Source: Actinoalloteichus hoggarensis
GTDB lineage: Bacteria > Actinomycetota > Actinomycetes > Mycobacteriales > Pseudonocardiaceae
Direction: 5' to 3'
DNA length: 64,000 bases
NCBI RefSeq assembly: GCF_002234535.1
Contig: NZ_CP022521.1
Span: forward strand, 930,001-994,000
Shown here: positions 9,644-17,688 of the stretch, piece after piece
Numbering within the stretch: the first letter of the stretch is position 1
Layout: each line of letters starts with the position of its first letter
Program-made: the position numbers and the translations under genes
Notes under the pieces: model-generated
Database searches by the model: none
What the model saw: only the letters and a program-made list of their open reading frames with translations
What the model was told of the DNA's origin: nothing

Positions 9644-11352
9644 CGGTAGAGGTCCGGCACCAGTCCGGACAGCCGGTCTCCGAAGCCCCGACCGTCGTCG
9701 TGGACCGCCCTGTCCTCGTTGCCGCTCACGATGACGCTGATGTTGTACTGGCTCGTGCTGTCGGGTGCGAGATAGGCGCTGTGACCGACCGACTCGCTCA
9801 ACCGGCGCCCGTCGGGAAGCCGCTCCTCACGCGCCGACAGCCCGGTGACGCCGTCGAGCTGATTCGGATCGGAGCCGAAGGGCGCGAGCCCGCCGAAGTC
9901 GGCGACCGCGTCGTTGCGCGCCTCGATCACATAGGCGCCTCCCGGCGGAATCCGCAGATCCGCCACGTCGGAGGTGCCCAGCCCCGGCGAGCCGAAGAAG
10001 ATCGCGTCGTCGACGCCGGTGTCCTGCTGGAGGGCGTATCCGGTGGTGGTCGAACCGTAGGAATGGCCGAGAGCGGTGAGATGCGGGTCCTCGGCCCGGG
10101 ATGCGTCGATGCCCCGGTAGAAGTCGGCCAGCTCCTCGGCTCCGCGTTGTGCGGGCTCCCGGCTCCAGACGGCGTCGGCGGGACTCAGCAGGCCCCAGTC
10201 GGCCTGCGGCGCGTCGTAGCCCAGCCAGGCCACCGTCGCCACCGAGCCGCCGTCGCCATAGCGCAGCGACTCGTCCTCGGCCTGCCGTCGCAGCTCCCGC
10301 ATCTGATGGTCGTAGCCCTCCAGGCTGCCTTGCACGGTCGTGGTGAACCCCGGAGTGAGGACGGCGACGTGGTCGGCGGTGTCGACGTCGCCCACGGCCA
10401 CCGCCGCTCGCGCCTGGTCATGGGAGAGATCGAAGAGCAGGAGCTGTCGATCTCCTCGGTCCAGGGTGTTCTCGACGGCGTCCACCGCCGCCAGCTTCTC
10501 GCGAGCCTCGTCGAGCCGGTCGTCCAGGTCGGTGAACCAGCCGCCGAGCAGCCGATCGTCGAGTCGTCGCTGAAGGTCGGCGATCTCGGCCTCCAGGCGG
10601 TCCCGTTCACCGTCGAGCCGTGCGCGGTTGGCCTCGTCGCGCACGGCGGCGGGCAGCCCGTCCAGATTGCCGATCAGCTCGGGCGAGTCCGTGAGCAGCC
10701 GCGCGCGCTCCGCCTCCGACAGCGAGTCCCACCAGCCGGCGTTCGCCGAGGGATCGGCGTCCGTCGGCGGGCCGAGGGTGGAGAGACCGCCCTGGCCGGC
10801 GCCCGCCGCGTCGGCGTCGACCAGTGACGCGGACTCGCCGTCGTCCACGGCATCGTTCGCGGCGGCCCGCAGCACCGCGGCCAGGTCGGCGTCGATGTCG
10901 GCGGCCCGCCGTACCACCTGGTTGACCCGCTCGATCACCTCCGCCCTGATCAGCTCGCGTTCGCGGCGCACCGTGTCCACCTGACTCGGCGCCACCTGAG
11001 GTGGTGCGACGTCGACGACGATGCCGTTCTCCTGGACCTGGAAACCGTGGGACCGAGCCAGTTCCTCGGCCTCGGCGAGGGCGGTCCGCACCGCCACGAG
11101 GGCGTCGGCGGCCTCGGCAGTGCCCCGGCGTACGGCGGCGAGCCCGGCGACGAGCCTGCGCATCTCCTCGCTCAACTCGTCGTGTCGCAGGCTCGCGGCC
11201 TCGGCGGCGTCGCCGCTCCACCCGTCGGGCGACCTCGTGTCGCTCAACTCGTCGTCCAGTCCGACCAGCGCGTCCCGATGCGTGCCGAGTCGATCGAAGA
11301 CGGACTCCAGGTCCGACGGCCGCCAGCCGCGTACGTCGGCGAGTCCGACCAT
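9640..11352 (-). CDS. DUF1023 alpha/beta hydrolase with helical N-terminus
   Basis: A 570-residue protein. Residues 1-270 are almost wholly helical, with WXG100-like spacing and coiled-coil stretches (LEAEIADLQRRLDDRL). The C-terminal 300 residues are a DUF1023 alpha/beta hydrolase with nucleophile elbow GHSYGSTTTG and a likely catalytic His in ESVGHSAYL. In actinobacteria this domain often follows ESX-type substrates; the enzyme's substrate is not known. The start overlaps the upstream WXG-like gene by one base (TGATG) and the stop overlaps the LppA gene, so the three should be made together and may act at the cell envelope. Confidence 0.85.
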   Translation of the reverse strand: MVGLADVRGWRPSDLESVFDRLGTHRDALVGLDDELSDTRSPDGWSGDAAEAASLRHDELSEEMRRLVAGLAAVRRGTAEAADALVAVRTALAEAEELARSHGFQVQENGIVVDVAPPQVAPSQVDTVRRERELIRAEVIERVNQVVRRAADIDADLAAVLRAAANDAVDDGESASLVDADAAGAGQGGLSTLGPPTDADPSANAGWWDSLSEAERARLLTDSPELIGNLDGLPAAVRDEANRARLDGERDRLEAEIADLQRRLDDRLLGGWFTDLDDRLDEAREKLAAVDAVENTLDRGDRQLLLFDLSHDQARAAVAVGDVDTADHVAVLTPGFTTTVQGSLEGYDHQMRELRRQAEDESLRYGDGGSVATVAWLGYDAPQADWGLLSPADAVWSREPAQRGAEELADFYRGIDASRAEDPHLTALGHSYGSTTTGYALQQDTGVDDAIFFGSPGLGTSDVADLRIPPGGAYVIEARNDAVADFGGLAPFGSDPNQLDGVTGLSAREERLPDGRRLSESVGHSAYLAPDSTSQYNISVIVSGNEDRAVHDDGRGFGDRLSGLVPDLYR

Positions 11353-11666
11353 CAGACACCTCCGGCGGGAAGTCGCTCGCCCGCACGGCTCAGGTCATGC
11401 CCGGCCGAGTCCTCGCCGTCCTGGTACCGCGTCGCCGAGGCGTCCAGCGCGTCGCCGTGCACCACGACGTCGTCACTCCAGGCCGTGAGTCGGCTCCGCC
11501 AGCGCTCGGCCAGCTCCGCCGCCGCCGTCGCGGACCGGCTGCCCGGCAGGGCCGCGGCGACGGCGTCGGCGGCCTCGCCGAGCGGCACGCCCGCCGCCTG
11601 CTCGCCCGCCGTCCTCGCCGTGATCGCCGCCGCGCGTAGCGCCTCGATCGTGATCGTGTATTCCAC
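11352..11666 (-). CDS. WXG100/EspC-like small helical protein
   Basis: A 104-residue protein with two predicted helices and little else, the size and layout of type VII secretion (ESX) substrates. The turn region has ERWRSRLTAW rather than a clean WxG. Near the C-terminus, RYQDGEDS contains YxxxE, matching the YxxxD/E export signal of ESX substrates. It heads the operon with the DUF1023 hydrolase and the LppA lipoprotein, whose gene order suggests one exported or envelope function. No core ESX genes (eccC and others) are in the window. Confidence 0.65.
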   Translation of the reverse strand: MEYTITIEALRAAAITARTAGEQAAGVPLGEAADAVAAALPGSRSATAAAELAERWRSRLTAWSDDVVVHGDALDASATRYQDGEDSAGHDLSRAGERLPAGGV

Positions 11667-11849
11667 GCCGCTCCCTCCGCCTGGGCAGAAGCTAACGGGA
11701 TCGAGGCGATCGTGGCGGAGGAATGCGACAGATCAGGGGTACCGCGTCGACGATCGATCGCGTCGTCACCGGGGACGCGGGCGGCACGGGGGCAGGGCGC
11801 TTCGGACGCCCGCGGCCGATCCTGGGCGCCGGTGCGAGGGTCCGCCGGA

Positions 11850-12479
11850 TCAGTGGACCGAGGACCTGCCCACCTTGAACTGGGTGGTGATCCGCACGAT
11901 CCGAGATCCGGAGTACGCGGCGGCGGCCTTCGTCGCGTCGCTGACGGGATTGCTGCCCTGCCCGTCGGCGTGCGAGGGGCCGTACGGCGTGCCCACCTCG
12001 TACTGGATCGGATCGGTGTAACCCGGGGTGACCAGGATGCCGCCGAAGTGGTGCACCGTGTTGTAGAGGGCCAGCAGCGTCGACTCACGGCCGCCGTGCA
12101 AGGTCGCGGTGGACACGAACCCCGAGTACACCTTGTCCTCCAACAGCCCCTGGGACCACTGCGGTCCCAGCGAGTCGATGAACTGTTTGAGCTGGGCCGC
12201 CACGTTGCCGTACCTGGTGGGAGTGCCGAAGACGACGGCGTCCGCCCAGAGCACGTCGTCCGGCGTGGCCTCGGGGATGTCCCGGGTCGCCTTCGCGTGC
12301 GCCTCCCAGGCCGGATTCGAGGCCACCGCCTCGGGTGGTGCCAACTCGCGAACCCTGCGGAGTCGGACCTCGGCGCCCGCCTGTTCGGCGCCGTCGACCA
12401 CCGACCGCGCCAGGGCGTGCACATTGCCTGTCGAGCTGTAATAGATGACCGCGACCTTCGTCGGTTCGGGACCGCTCAT
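11850..12479 (-). CDS. wrbA: WrbA-type NAD(P)H:quinone oxidoreductase
   Basis: A 209-residue flavodoxin-fold enzyme that reduces quinones with two electrons. The FMN phosphate loop is visible as YYSSTGN near the N-terminus, followed by the WrbA marks FGTPTRYGNVAAQLKQF and the STATLHGGRESTLLALY loop. VTPGYTDP and PYGPSHADG near the C-terminus complete the family pattern. The ATG at 12479 (MSGPEPTKVAVIYY) is used; the frame is open to 12635 but the added residues are unlike the family. It faces the LOG-family gene divergently across about 180 bases. Confidence 0.92.
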   Translation of the reverse strand: MSGPEPTKVAVIYYSSTGNVHALARSVVDGAEQAGAEVRLRRVRELAPPEAVASNPAWEAHAKATRDIPEATPDDVLWADAVVFGTPTRYGNVAAQLKQFIDSLGPQWSQGLLEDKVYSGFVSTATLHGGRESTLLALYNTVHHFGGILVTPGYTDPIQYEVGTPYGPSHADGQGSNPVSDATKAAAAYSGSRIVRITTQFKVGRSSVH

Positions 12480-12657
12480 CCGTCTCACTCCAGCCGGTCG
12501 TGTGCGAAGAGGCTCCTGTCCATGCCGTTCCCTCTCGGAGTGTGCCTGTGGCGGAGCCTCGCCGCGAGCGGAGCCGACGGGGGAACGTGACCGGGCATTC
12601 GACGGACAGACGCCCTCCGTCGTCGTGATGGTCACGCTCTGCTCCTACCCTGATCAC

Positions 12658-13473
12658 ATGAGCGCTATGGACTCCGATTCGACGACGAACGGCGACCGCT
12701 CCGGGCAGACCGGACTCGGCACGGAGGAGAACCCGTCGGAGAAGCGGCGCGGGCCGGTGGTCCTGCGCCGAGGTCAACGGGACGAGGCGACCACGACGGA
12801 TCAACGCCTCCTCGACTCCCGGGGGCCGTCGGACTGGGTGCACACCGACCCGTGGCGGGTGCTGAGGATTCAGGCCGAGTTCGTCGAGGGCTTCGGCTCG
12901 CTCGCCGAGGTGCCCAAGGCCGTCACGGTGTTCGGCTCGGCCCGCACGCCGCGGGAGCACCCCGAGTACGCCGTCGGCCGCAGGCTGGGTGCGGAACTGG
13001 CGGGCGCGGGCTTCGCGGTGATCACCGGCGGCGGGCCCGGCACCATGGAGGCGGCCAACCGGGGCTGTCAGGAGGCGGGCGGCTTCTCGGTCGGACTCGG
13101 CATCGAGCTGCCCTTCGAGCAGGGCCTCAATCCGTGGGTGGACCTCGGCGTCAACTTCCGGTACTTCTTCGCCCGCAAGACGATGTTCGTGAAGTACTCC
13201 CAGGCGTTCATCGGCCTGCCCGGCGGCTTCGGCACGCTCGACGAGCTCTTCGAGGCGCTCACGCTCGTGCAGACGAAGAAGGTCACCAAGTTCCCGGTCG
13301 TGCTCTTCGGCAGCGACTACTGGGGAGGGCTCTACGACTGGCTTCGCGACAGCGTTCACGCGGGCGGCAAGATCGGCGACAAGGACTTGGCGCTGCTGCA
13401 TGTGACCGACGACATCGACGACGCGGTGCGCGTGGTCAACGAGGCGTATCAGGCGTGGGAGGACGTGCACTGA
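12658..13473 (+). CDS. LOG-family nucleoside-5'-monophosphate phosphoribohydrolase
   Basis: A 271-residue TIGR00730/LOG-type protein with a disordered N-terminal 60 residues. The Rossmann core has VFGSARTP, GGGPGTMEAANRG and the catalytic motif PGGFGTLDE. LOG enzymes cleave the base from cytokinin-type or purine nucleoside monophosphates. The ATG at 12658 follows a non-coding-looking stretch. The gene lies just before folP2, as in mycobacteria (Rv1205/Rv1207), and may be co-transcribed with it across 45 bases. Confidence 0.9.
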   Translation: MSAMDSDSTTNGDRSGQTGLGTEENPSEKRRGPVVLRRGQRDEATTTDQRLLDSRGPSDWVHTDPWRVLRIQAEFVEGFGSLAEVPKAVTVFGSARTPREHPEYAVGRRLGAELAGAGFAVITGGGPGTMEAANRGCQEAGGFSVGLGIELPFEQGLNPWVDLGVNFRYFFARKTMFVKYSQAFIGLPGGFGTLDELFEALTLVQTKKVTKFPVVLFGSDYWGGLYDWLRDSVHAGGKIGDKDLALLHVTDDIDDAVRVVNEAYQAWEDVH

Positions 13474-13518
13474 CGGCGGACCCTGCCTGCGGGCGAGCGC
13501 TCGTGGCAGCATCGACAG

Positions 13519-14388
13519 GTGCCTACTCTGCGTTTCGGAACTCGTCGGATCGTCTCGAATCGGGCGCTGGTGATGGGCATCGTCAACCGCACCAGAGACT
13601 CCTTCTACGACCAGGGCGCCACCTTCGCGACCGACGCGGCGCTGGCGGCCGTGGCGCGGGCGGTCGAGGAGGGCGCCGACGTCGTCGACATCGGCGGCGT
13701 CCGGGCGGGCGCGCAAGGCGAGGTCGTCGACGTCGCGGCGGAGATCGATCGGGTGGTGCCGTTCGTCGCCCAGGTGCGGGAGCGGCATCCCGACCTCGTC
13801 ATCAGCGTCGACACCTGGCGGGCCGAGGTGGCCAGGGAGGTCTGCGCCGTCGGGGCGGACCTGCTCAACGACACCTGGGCGGGGGCCGATCCCGCGCTGG
13901 CCGAGGTGGCGGCCGAGTTCCAGGTGGGCCTGGTCTGCTCGCACACCGGCGGCCTGCCGCCGCGCACGGACCCGCATCGGGTCCGCTACGTCGACGTCGT
14001 GGCCGACGTCATCGCCGAGGTGGTGGGGCGTGCGGAGCGGATGGTCCGGTGGGGCGTGCCCCGCGAGGGCATCCTGATCGACCCCACTCACGACTTCGGC
14101 AAGAACACCTGGCACGGACTGGAGCTGCTGCGCAGGCTCGGCGAGCTGGTGGACACCGGCTGGCCGGTGCTGCTGGCGGTGTCCAACAAGGACTTCATCG
14201 GGGAGACGCTGGGAGCGGGGCCGCGGGACCGGGTCGACGGGACCCTCGCGGCCACCGCGGTCGCCGCCTGGCAGGGCGCCGCGGTGTTCCGGGCCCACGA
14301 GGTGGGGCGAACCAGGAAGGTGCTGGAGATGGTCGCGTCGATCGAGGGCAGCAGGCCGCCCGCCGCCGTGCTTCGCGCGATGAGCTGA
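13519..14388 (+). CDS. folP2: FolP2, dihydropteroate synthase paralogue
   Basis: A 289-residue TIM-barrel protein of the dihydropteroate synthase family. The N-terminal motif reads GIVNRTRDSFYDQG, where true synthases have NVTPDSF. The second loop is DIGGVRAGAQGE in place of the usual GGESTRPG. The dihydropterin pocket reads LLNDTWAG and the phosphate-binding region LAVSNKDFIGE. These departures match the FolP2 group, whose mycobacterial member has been reported to lack synthase activity, so a folate role should not be assumed. GTG start at 13519. Confidence 0.85.
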   Translation: MPTLRFGTRRIVSNRALVMGIVNRTRDSFYDQGATFATDAALAAVARAVEEGADVVDIGGVRAGAQGEVVDVAAEIDRVVPFVAQVRERHPDLVISVDTWRAEVAREVCAVGADLLNDTWAGADPALAEVAAEFQVGLVCSHTGGLPPRTDPHRVRYVDVVADVIAEVVGRAERMVRWGVPREGILIDPTHDFGKNTWHGLELLRRLGELVDTGWPVLLAVSNKDFIGETLGAGPRDRVDGTLAATAVAAWQGAAVFRAHEVGRTRKVLEMVASIEGSRPPAAVLRAMS

Positions 14389-14535
14389 CCGGACGGTCGG
14401 CACGCTCGCTGGGGACGACGGTCCGGCGAGCCGGCGGCGTGATCGCGGACCCCTGTCCCTGAGGCCTGTCCGTGAGACCTGATCGGGGGCCTGATCGCGG
14501 GCCCCTGTTCGCGACTCCCGAGCGGGCGTCCGTCG

Positions 14536-14925
14536 TCACCCGGTGAAGACCTCCGTGACGAGGCGGCCGATCGAGGCGACCGCGCCCGCCATCCCGAGGC
14601 CGCGGATCACCGGCTCCAGTTTCGTCCAGCGCTTCCGGACCGCCCGGCCGTCGGGCTGCTCCTCGGCGAGCTCCTCGTCGAGTTCGCCGGCATGCACCTT
14701 GGCCTCGACCACACCCGCCAGGTCCGCGGGCTTGACGGCGCCGGGTGCGCGGAGCCCGTCGAGCAGGCTGCGGACTTCCGCGCGCAGCGTCGTGAGCTGC
14801 TCGGCTCGGCGGGTGCCGAGGGGGACGACGGTGGTCGAGTTGTGCTGCCCGATCACGGTGATCCCGGAGAAGGAGCCGCCGCTGACCTCGGCGCGGTCTC
14901 CGGTGTCGGGTGTTCTCTCGGTCAT
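14536..14925 (-). CDS. Motif-bearing 129-residue protein (N-terminal repeat motif)
   Basis: No family recognised. Residues 16-37 hold the Gly/Val/Asn motif shared with the two upstream genes (core FSGITVIGQHN). The rest is mostly helical: a helix at about 40-58, a charged helix at 75-100 and a hydrophobic glycine-rich C-terminal helix (IRGLGMAGAVASIG) that could touch a membrane. The ATG overlaps the stop of the 54-residue gene by ATGA, so it is the last gene of a three-gene operon read from 16914. A signalling adaptor is one possibility; this is inference from the motif position alone. Confidence 0.75.
   Translation of the reverse strand: MTERTPDTGDRAEVSGGSFSGITVIGQHNSTTVVPLGTRRAEQLTTLRAEVRSLLDGLRAPGAVKPADLAGVVEAKVHAGELDEELAEEQPDGRAVRKRWTKLEPVIRGLGMAGAVASIGRLVTEVFTG
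14815..14880 (-). repeat. Copy A of the shared 22-residue motif
   Basis: Encodes residues 16-37 of the 129-residue protein. It shares F-x-G-[IV]-T-V-[IV]-G-x-x-N-x-T with copies B (14967-15032) and C (15160-15225); about 15 of 22 residues match copy C. The DNA is also alike, which points to duplication rather than chance. Confidence 0.85.
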
Positions 14926-15086
14926 GCCTCTCCCGTCCTCCTGGTGTCGTCGTCGCGGTCGGCGTGCTCGCTCGGTGCGACTCTGGTCTTGTTCTCGTGG
15001 CCGATCACGGTGATGCCGGCGAAGACGCCGTCGTCGAGGCGGTGGAGTTCACGAGCCGCGCAGGGGTGGATCGGCCGTGGCTGCAC
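14922..15086 (-). CDS. 54-residue motif-bearing peptide
   Basis: A short open frame between the membrane-protein gene and the 129-residue gene. It is supported by three observations: its stop overlaps the next start as ATGA, its residues 19-40 carry the operon's shared motif (FAGITVIGHENKT), and that motif's DNA matches the two neighbours in the same frame sense. The start is uncertain: GTG at 15086 is the only GTG in the stretch between the genes, without a strong ribosome site, and the frame continues open upstream into the end of the membrane-protein gene. The tail is charged and disordered. Function unknown. Confidence 0.6.
   Translation of the reverse strand: MQPRPIHPCAARELHRLDDGVFAGITVIGHENKTRVAPSEHADRDDDTRRTGEA
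14967..15032 (-). repeat. Copy B of the shared 22-residue motif
   Basis: Encodes residues 19-40 of the 54-residue peptide; about 14 of 22 residues match copy C, including the ENKT block. It is the middle of three copies in one operon. Confidence 0.85.
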
Positions 15087-15123
15087 GGGGCACGAAGTCA
15101 GGTCGGCCGCGTCCGGCCCTCGA

Positions 15124-16914
15124 TCAGCCGCGTGCCTCCCTGTCCGGCGGTGCGACGGGCTCGGCGGGCACGACGGTCGTCTTGTTCTCCTGCCCGACCA
15201 CGGTGACGCCGGAGAAGACGCCGCCGTTGACGACGGTGTTGTTGATCACCGTGTTGACCCGGCCGTGCAGCTCGGTGGTGGAGAAGCCCTTCCCCTGGAG
15301 ATGCGTGCTGATCGCGGCGAGCGCCCGGCGTTCCAGGATCTTGCGGTAGCGGAAGCTGTCCGACTCCTGGAAGTAGGTCTGCGCGTGCCCGGCGGTGGCC
15401 AGTTCCCGAAGGCTCACGGTGGCCCCGAAGGTGTGCTCGTCGACTCCCCGTCGTCGCCTGGTCTGCTCGCGGGCATAGCGGACGATCCTCGAGACGCGCC
15501 GCGTCATCGAGGCGGGCAGCAGGAACGTGTCCCGAACCGCTCGGCCCAGGGCACGGGGCGTCGTCCGCTCGGCCCAGTCGTCCGAGACGAACCGGGCGTC
15601 GATCGGCGTGAGCCGGAACGAGTTCCACTCGATGTACAGCGTCTTGTCGTCGCAGCCGATGTGCAGGAACACGGAGATGACCAGATGCCGATCCCAGCTC
15701 TCGACGCGGAAGCACTGGTAATGCCGGATCCATTCCCGCGAGCTGTCGGCCAGGGTGTTCAACTCCTCCTCCGGCATGCTGCTCGCGGGCATGTGCTCGG
15801 GGGAGGGCAGGATCGCGGTGGCGATGCGGTCCCGCCGACGGCGTAACAGCGCGGCCGCCGAGACGATGGCCTGCGGCTCGCCCGCGATCGAGCGCAGCCG
15901 GAGGTCGGGTGCCAGCGCGTCCGACTCCCGCAGCGAGCGCATCTCCTCGTCCACCGCCCGGTAGAGGTCACGGGGACGCAGCGGCTCGCGAGGCTGTCCG
16001 GCGTCCGGGTCGGCAGGCAGCAGTTGCAACGCCATCGACCAGGTCTGGTCGAGGTCGCCGGAGCCGACGAAGGCGCGTTCTCCCGCATAGACGGTGATGT
16101 TGTTGTGGGTCATCCCGTCCCCCGCGTCGCTCACGCGCTGGTTCTGCCGGATGGTCTCCAACCTGGCCCGATGCCGCGCGATCGCCTGCGCCGACAGGCC
16201 TCGCCCGGACGCCGAGGGGGTGGCGGCGGTGGTCGGCGTGCCGGGCGACGGAGCGGCGCCGGGCGACGGGGGGCCGCCGGGAACGAAGCCGTTTCGGCTG
16301 AAGCGGTGCTTCAACACCCTGTCGACGACGAGTTCGTCGGCCAGGAGGACTCCGGAGACCGCCACGACCAGGAGCAGGGCGATGCCGGTACGGAGGCCGG
16401 ACGCGAACCGCAACGCGGTCTCGGACTCGGACACGGAGCCGAGCACCGTGCTGAGCAGCACGACGGCCGTCGGCACGAGGACCGCGGTGATCAGGACCGT
16501 CAGCACCGTGCCTCGGCCCCGCATCACAACGGCAACGGGCCGGCTGTTCCTCTCGGCGGCGCGGACGACGGCCCTGGCCAGGTATCCCGCGCCGATCAGG
16601 CCCGCCCACACCAGGAGGAGCAGGAGATCGAGGATCGCGATCACCACCAGGAACGCCGACACGGCGAGGTCTCGCCGCAGGCGACGGCCGCGGGCGGCCA
16701 GCGCCTCTTCGAGCACGGCGACGGAGTCGACGCCCGGTGAGGGCGGAAGGCCGCGCCGAGGCTCACTGAGATACCGCTCGATCGCCAGTTCGGCGAAATC
16801 CGCATCGAGGTGGGCGGCCGCCGACAGACAACGAGTGGCGTCCTCCGATTCGTTCTCGTTCGGCTCTCGGCCTGTGTGCGTCGGATCGACGGTCGTCGAA
16901 TCGTGTGTGGTCAT
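15124..16914 (-). CDS. Three-helix membrane protein with C-terminal repeat motif
   Basis: A 596-residue protein, family not recognised. Residues 1-80 are polar and acidic; membrane segments lie at about 83-112, 137-161 and 173-192, then a Pro/Ala linker (about 210-240). A large soluble part follows that contains ITVYAGERAFVGSGD and several helical and strand blocks to about 550. Residues 553-562 are Asn/Val-rich (NTVINNTVV), and 564-585 hold the shared motif (FSGVTVVGQENKT). The soluble part and the motif probably face the cytoplasm. It heads the three-gene operon. An inverted repeat (16983-16999) lies upstream and may regulate it. Confidence 0.8.
   Translation of the reverse strand: MTTHDSTTVDPTHTGREPNENESEDATRCLSAAAHLDADFAELAIERYLSEPRRGLPPSPGVDSVAVLEEALAARGRRLRRDLAVSAFLVVIAILDLLLLLVWAGLIGAGYLARAVVRAAERNSRPVAVVMRGRGTVLTVLITAVLVPTAVVLLSTVLGSVSESETALRFASGLRTGIALLLVVAVSGVLLADELVVDRVLKHRFSRNGFVPGGPPSPGAAPSPGTPTTAATPSASGRGLSAQAIARHRARLETIRQNQRVSDAGDGMTHNNITVYAGERAFVGSGDLDQTWSMALQLLPADPDAGQPREPLRPRDLYRAVDEEMRSLRESDALAPDLRLRSIAGEPQAIVSAAALLRRRRDRIATAILPSPEHMPASSMPEEELNTLADSSREWIRHYQCFRVESWDRHLVISVFLHIGCDDKTLYIEWNSFRLTPIDARFVSDDWAERTTPRALGRAVRDTFLLPASMTRRVSRIVRYAREQTRRRRGVDEHTFGATVSLRELATAGHAQTYFQESDSFRYRKILERRALAAISTHLQGKGFSTTELHGRVNTVINNTVVNGGVFSGVTVVGQENKTTVVPAEPVAPPDREARG
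15160..15225 (-). repeat. Copy C of the shared 22-residue motif
   Basis: Encodes residues 564-585 of the membrane protein, close to its C-terminus. It is preceded by an Asn/Val-rich stretch, a context seen in amyloid-type signalling motifs. Confidence 0.85.
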
Positions 16915-16982
16915 GGCTCGTCCCAGCGCGGCGGAGGGAAGTCGATCGTCGGACGGCCATCACGCTACGACTGTTCGCACAC

Positions 16983-16999
16983 GGAATGATATGTATTCC
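16983..16999. promoter_or_regulatory. Inverted repeat GGAAT-N7-ATTCC
   Basis: A 17-base dyad about 70 bases upstream of the membrane-protein start, in a local AT-richer patch of the 435-base divergent gap (16915-17349). It is a candidate operator for the motif operon. The rest of the gap shows no gene; the PadR-side sites lie at its right end. Confidence 0.4.
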
Positions 17000-17293
17000 T
17001 CGCCCTATCAGGCGATCGGATTAATTGGTCGGGAGAATGGCGGCGAACTCATCACCCGACGTCAGGAGTATTGCTCTTATCGAGTGGGGAGATCCTTGTC
17101 CGAGCAAGGAGATTCGTGATCCGCCTGGCGGGTTCCCGCTCGCCGGTGTTTGCCTATGCAACAGTTCTGCGGGGATTCGGCGGCGTGGCCGCGATCGCGG
17201 CGACCGCCGGGACGTGCCCCGGTCGGGCGCGTCGTCGCTGGTGGCGGGTGCGTGGGGGCGCCTGGCCGCCTCGCGGGCCACGACGGGCGTGAT

Positions 17294-17317
17294 GCTACCA
17301 ATGAGTAGCGTTGCTAC
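17294..17317. promoter_or_regulatory. GCTAC/GTAGC dyads before the padR-like gene
   Basis: GCTAC (17294), GTAGC (17305) and GCTAC (17313) alternate in 24 bases and end 32 bases before the PadR start codon. A winged-helix dimer could bind such dyads; self-repression by the PadR protein is the simple reading. TTGCTA within it could serve as a -35. Confidence 0.5.
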
Positions 17318-17349
17318 CTGCACTTCGTGTGACGTTCTACACTCTTGTT

Positions 17350-17688
17350 GTGAAGTCGGACGCGCTGCGCGGTCATCTGGACGCACTCCTGCTCGCCACC
17401 CTGGACGGCAGACAGTTGCACGGCTACGCGATCATCGAGGCTCTGCAGCTTCGCAGCGGCGGTGCCCTGGACCTGCCGACCGGAACCGTGTACCCCGCCC
17501 TGCGCAGGCTCGAACGAGCGGGCTACGTCGGCAGCGAGTGGAGCACCGTCGGCGGCAGGCAACGCCGGACCTACACTCTCACCTCGGCGGGCGAGCGTGC
17601 CCTGGCGGCTGAGCGGACCGCCTGGCATGAGTTCACCCGCGCCATCGAAGGCGTACTCGGAGGCGGTGCATGGCCTGCGCGGGCATGA
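17350..17688 (+). CDS. PadR-family transcriptional regulator
   Basis: A 112-residue winged-helix regulator. The PadR pattern is clear: HLDALLLATLDGRQLHGYAI, then the recognition region LPTGTVYPALRRLERAGYV and the wing RRRTYTLTSAGERAL. The C-terminal helix is short, as in the small PadR subfamily. The GTG at 17350 fits the family N-terminus. Its stop overlaps the next gene by 19 bases, so it is paired with a PPD1 membrane protein, a common PadR partner in actinobacteria. Alternating GCTAC/GTAGC sites upstream suggest autoregulation. Confidence 0.88.
   Translation: MKSDALRGHLDALLLATLDGRQLHGYAIIEALQLRSGGALDLPTGTVYPALRRLERAGYVGSEWSTVGGRQRRTYTLTSAGERALAAERTAWHEFTRAIEGVLGGGAWPARA

Noticed and set aside
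12085-14403. 772-residue - strand open frame
   Set aside because: Antisense shadow of the LOG-family and folP2 genes, rich in Arg, His and Gln as expected of a high-GC complementary frame.
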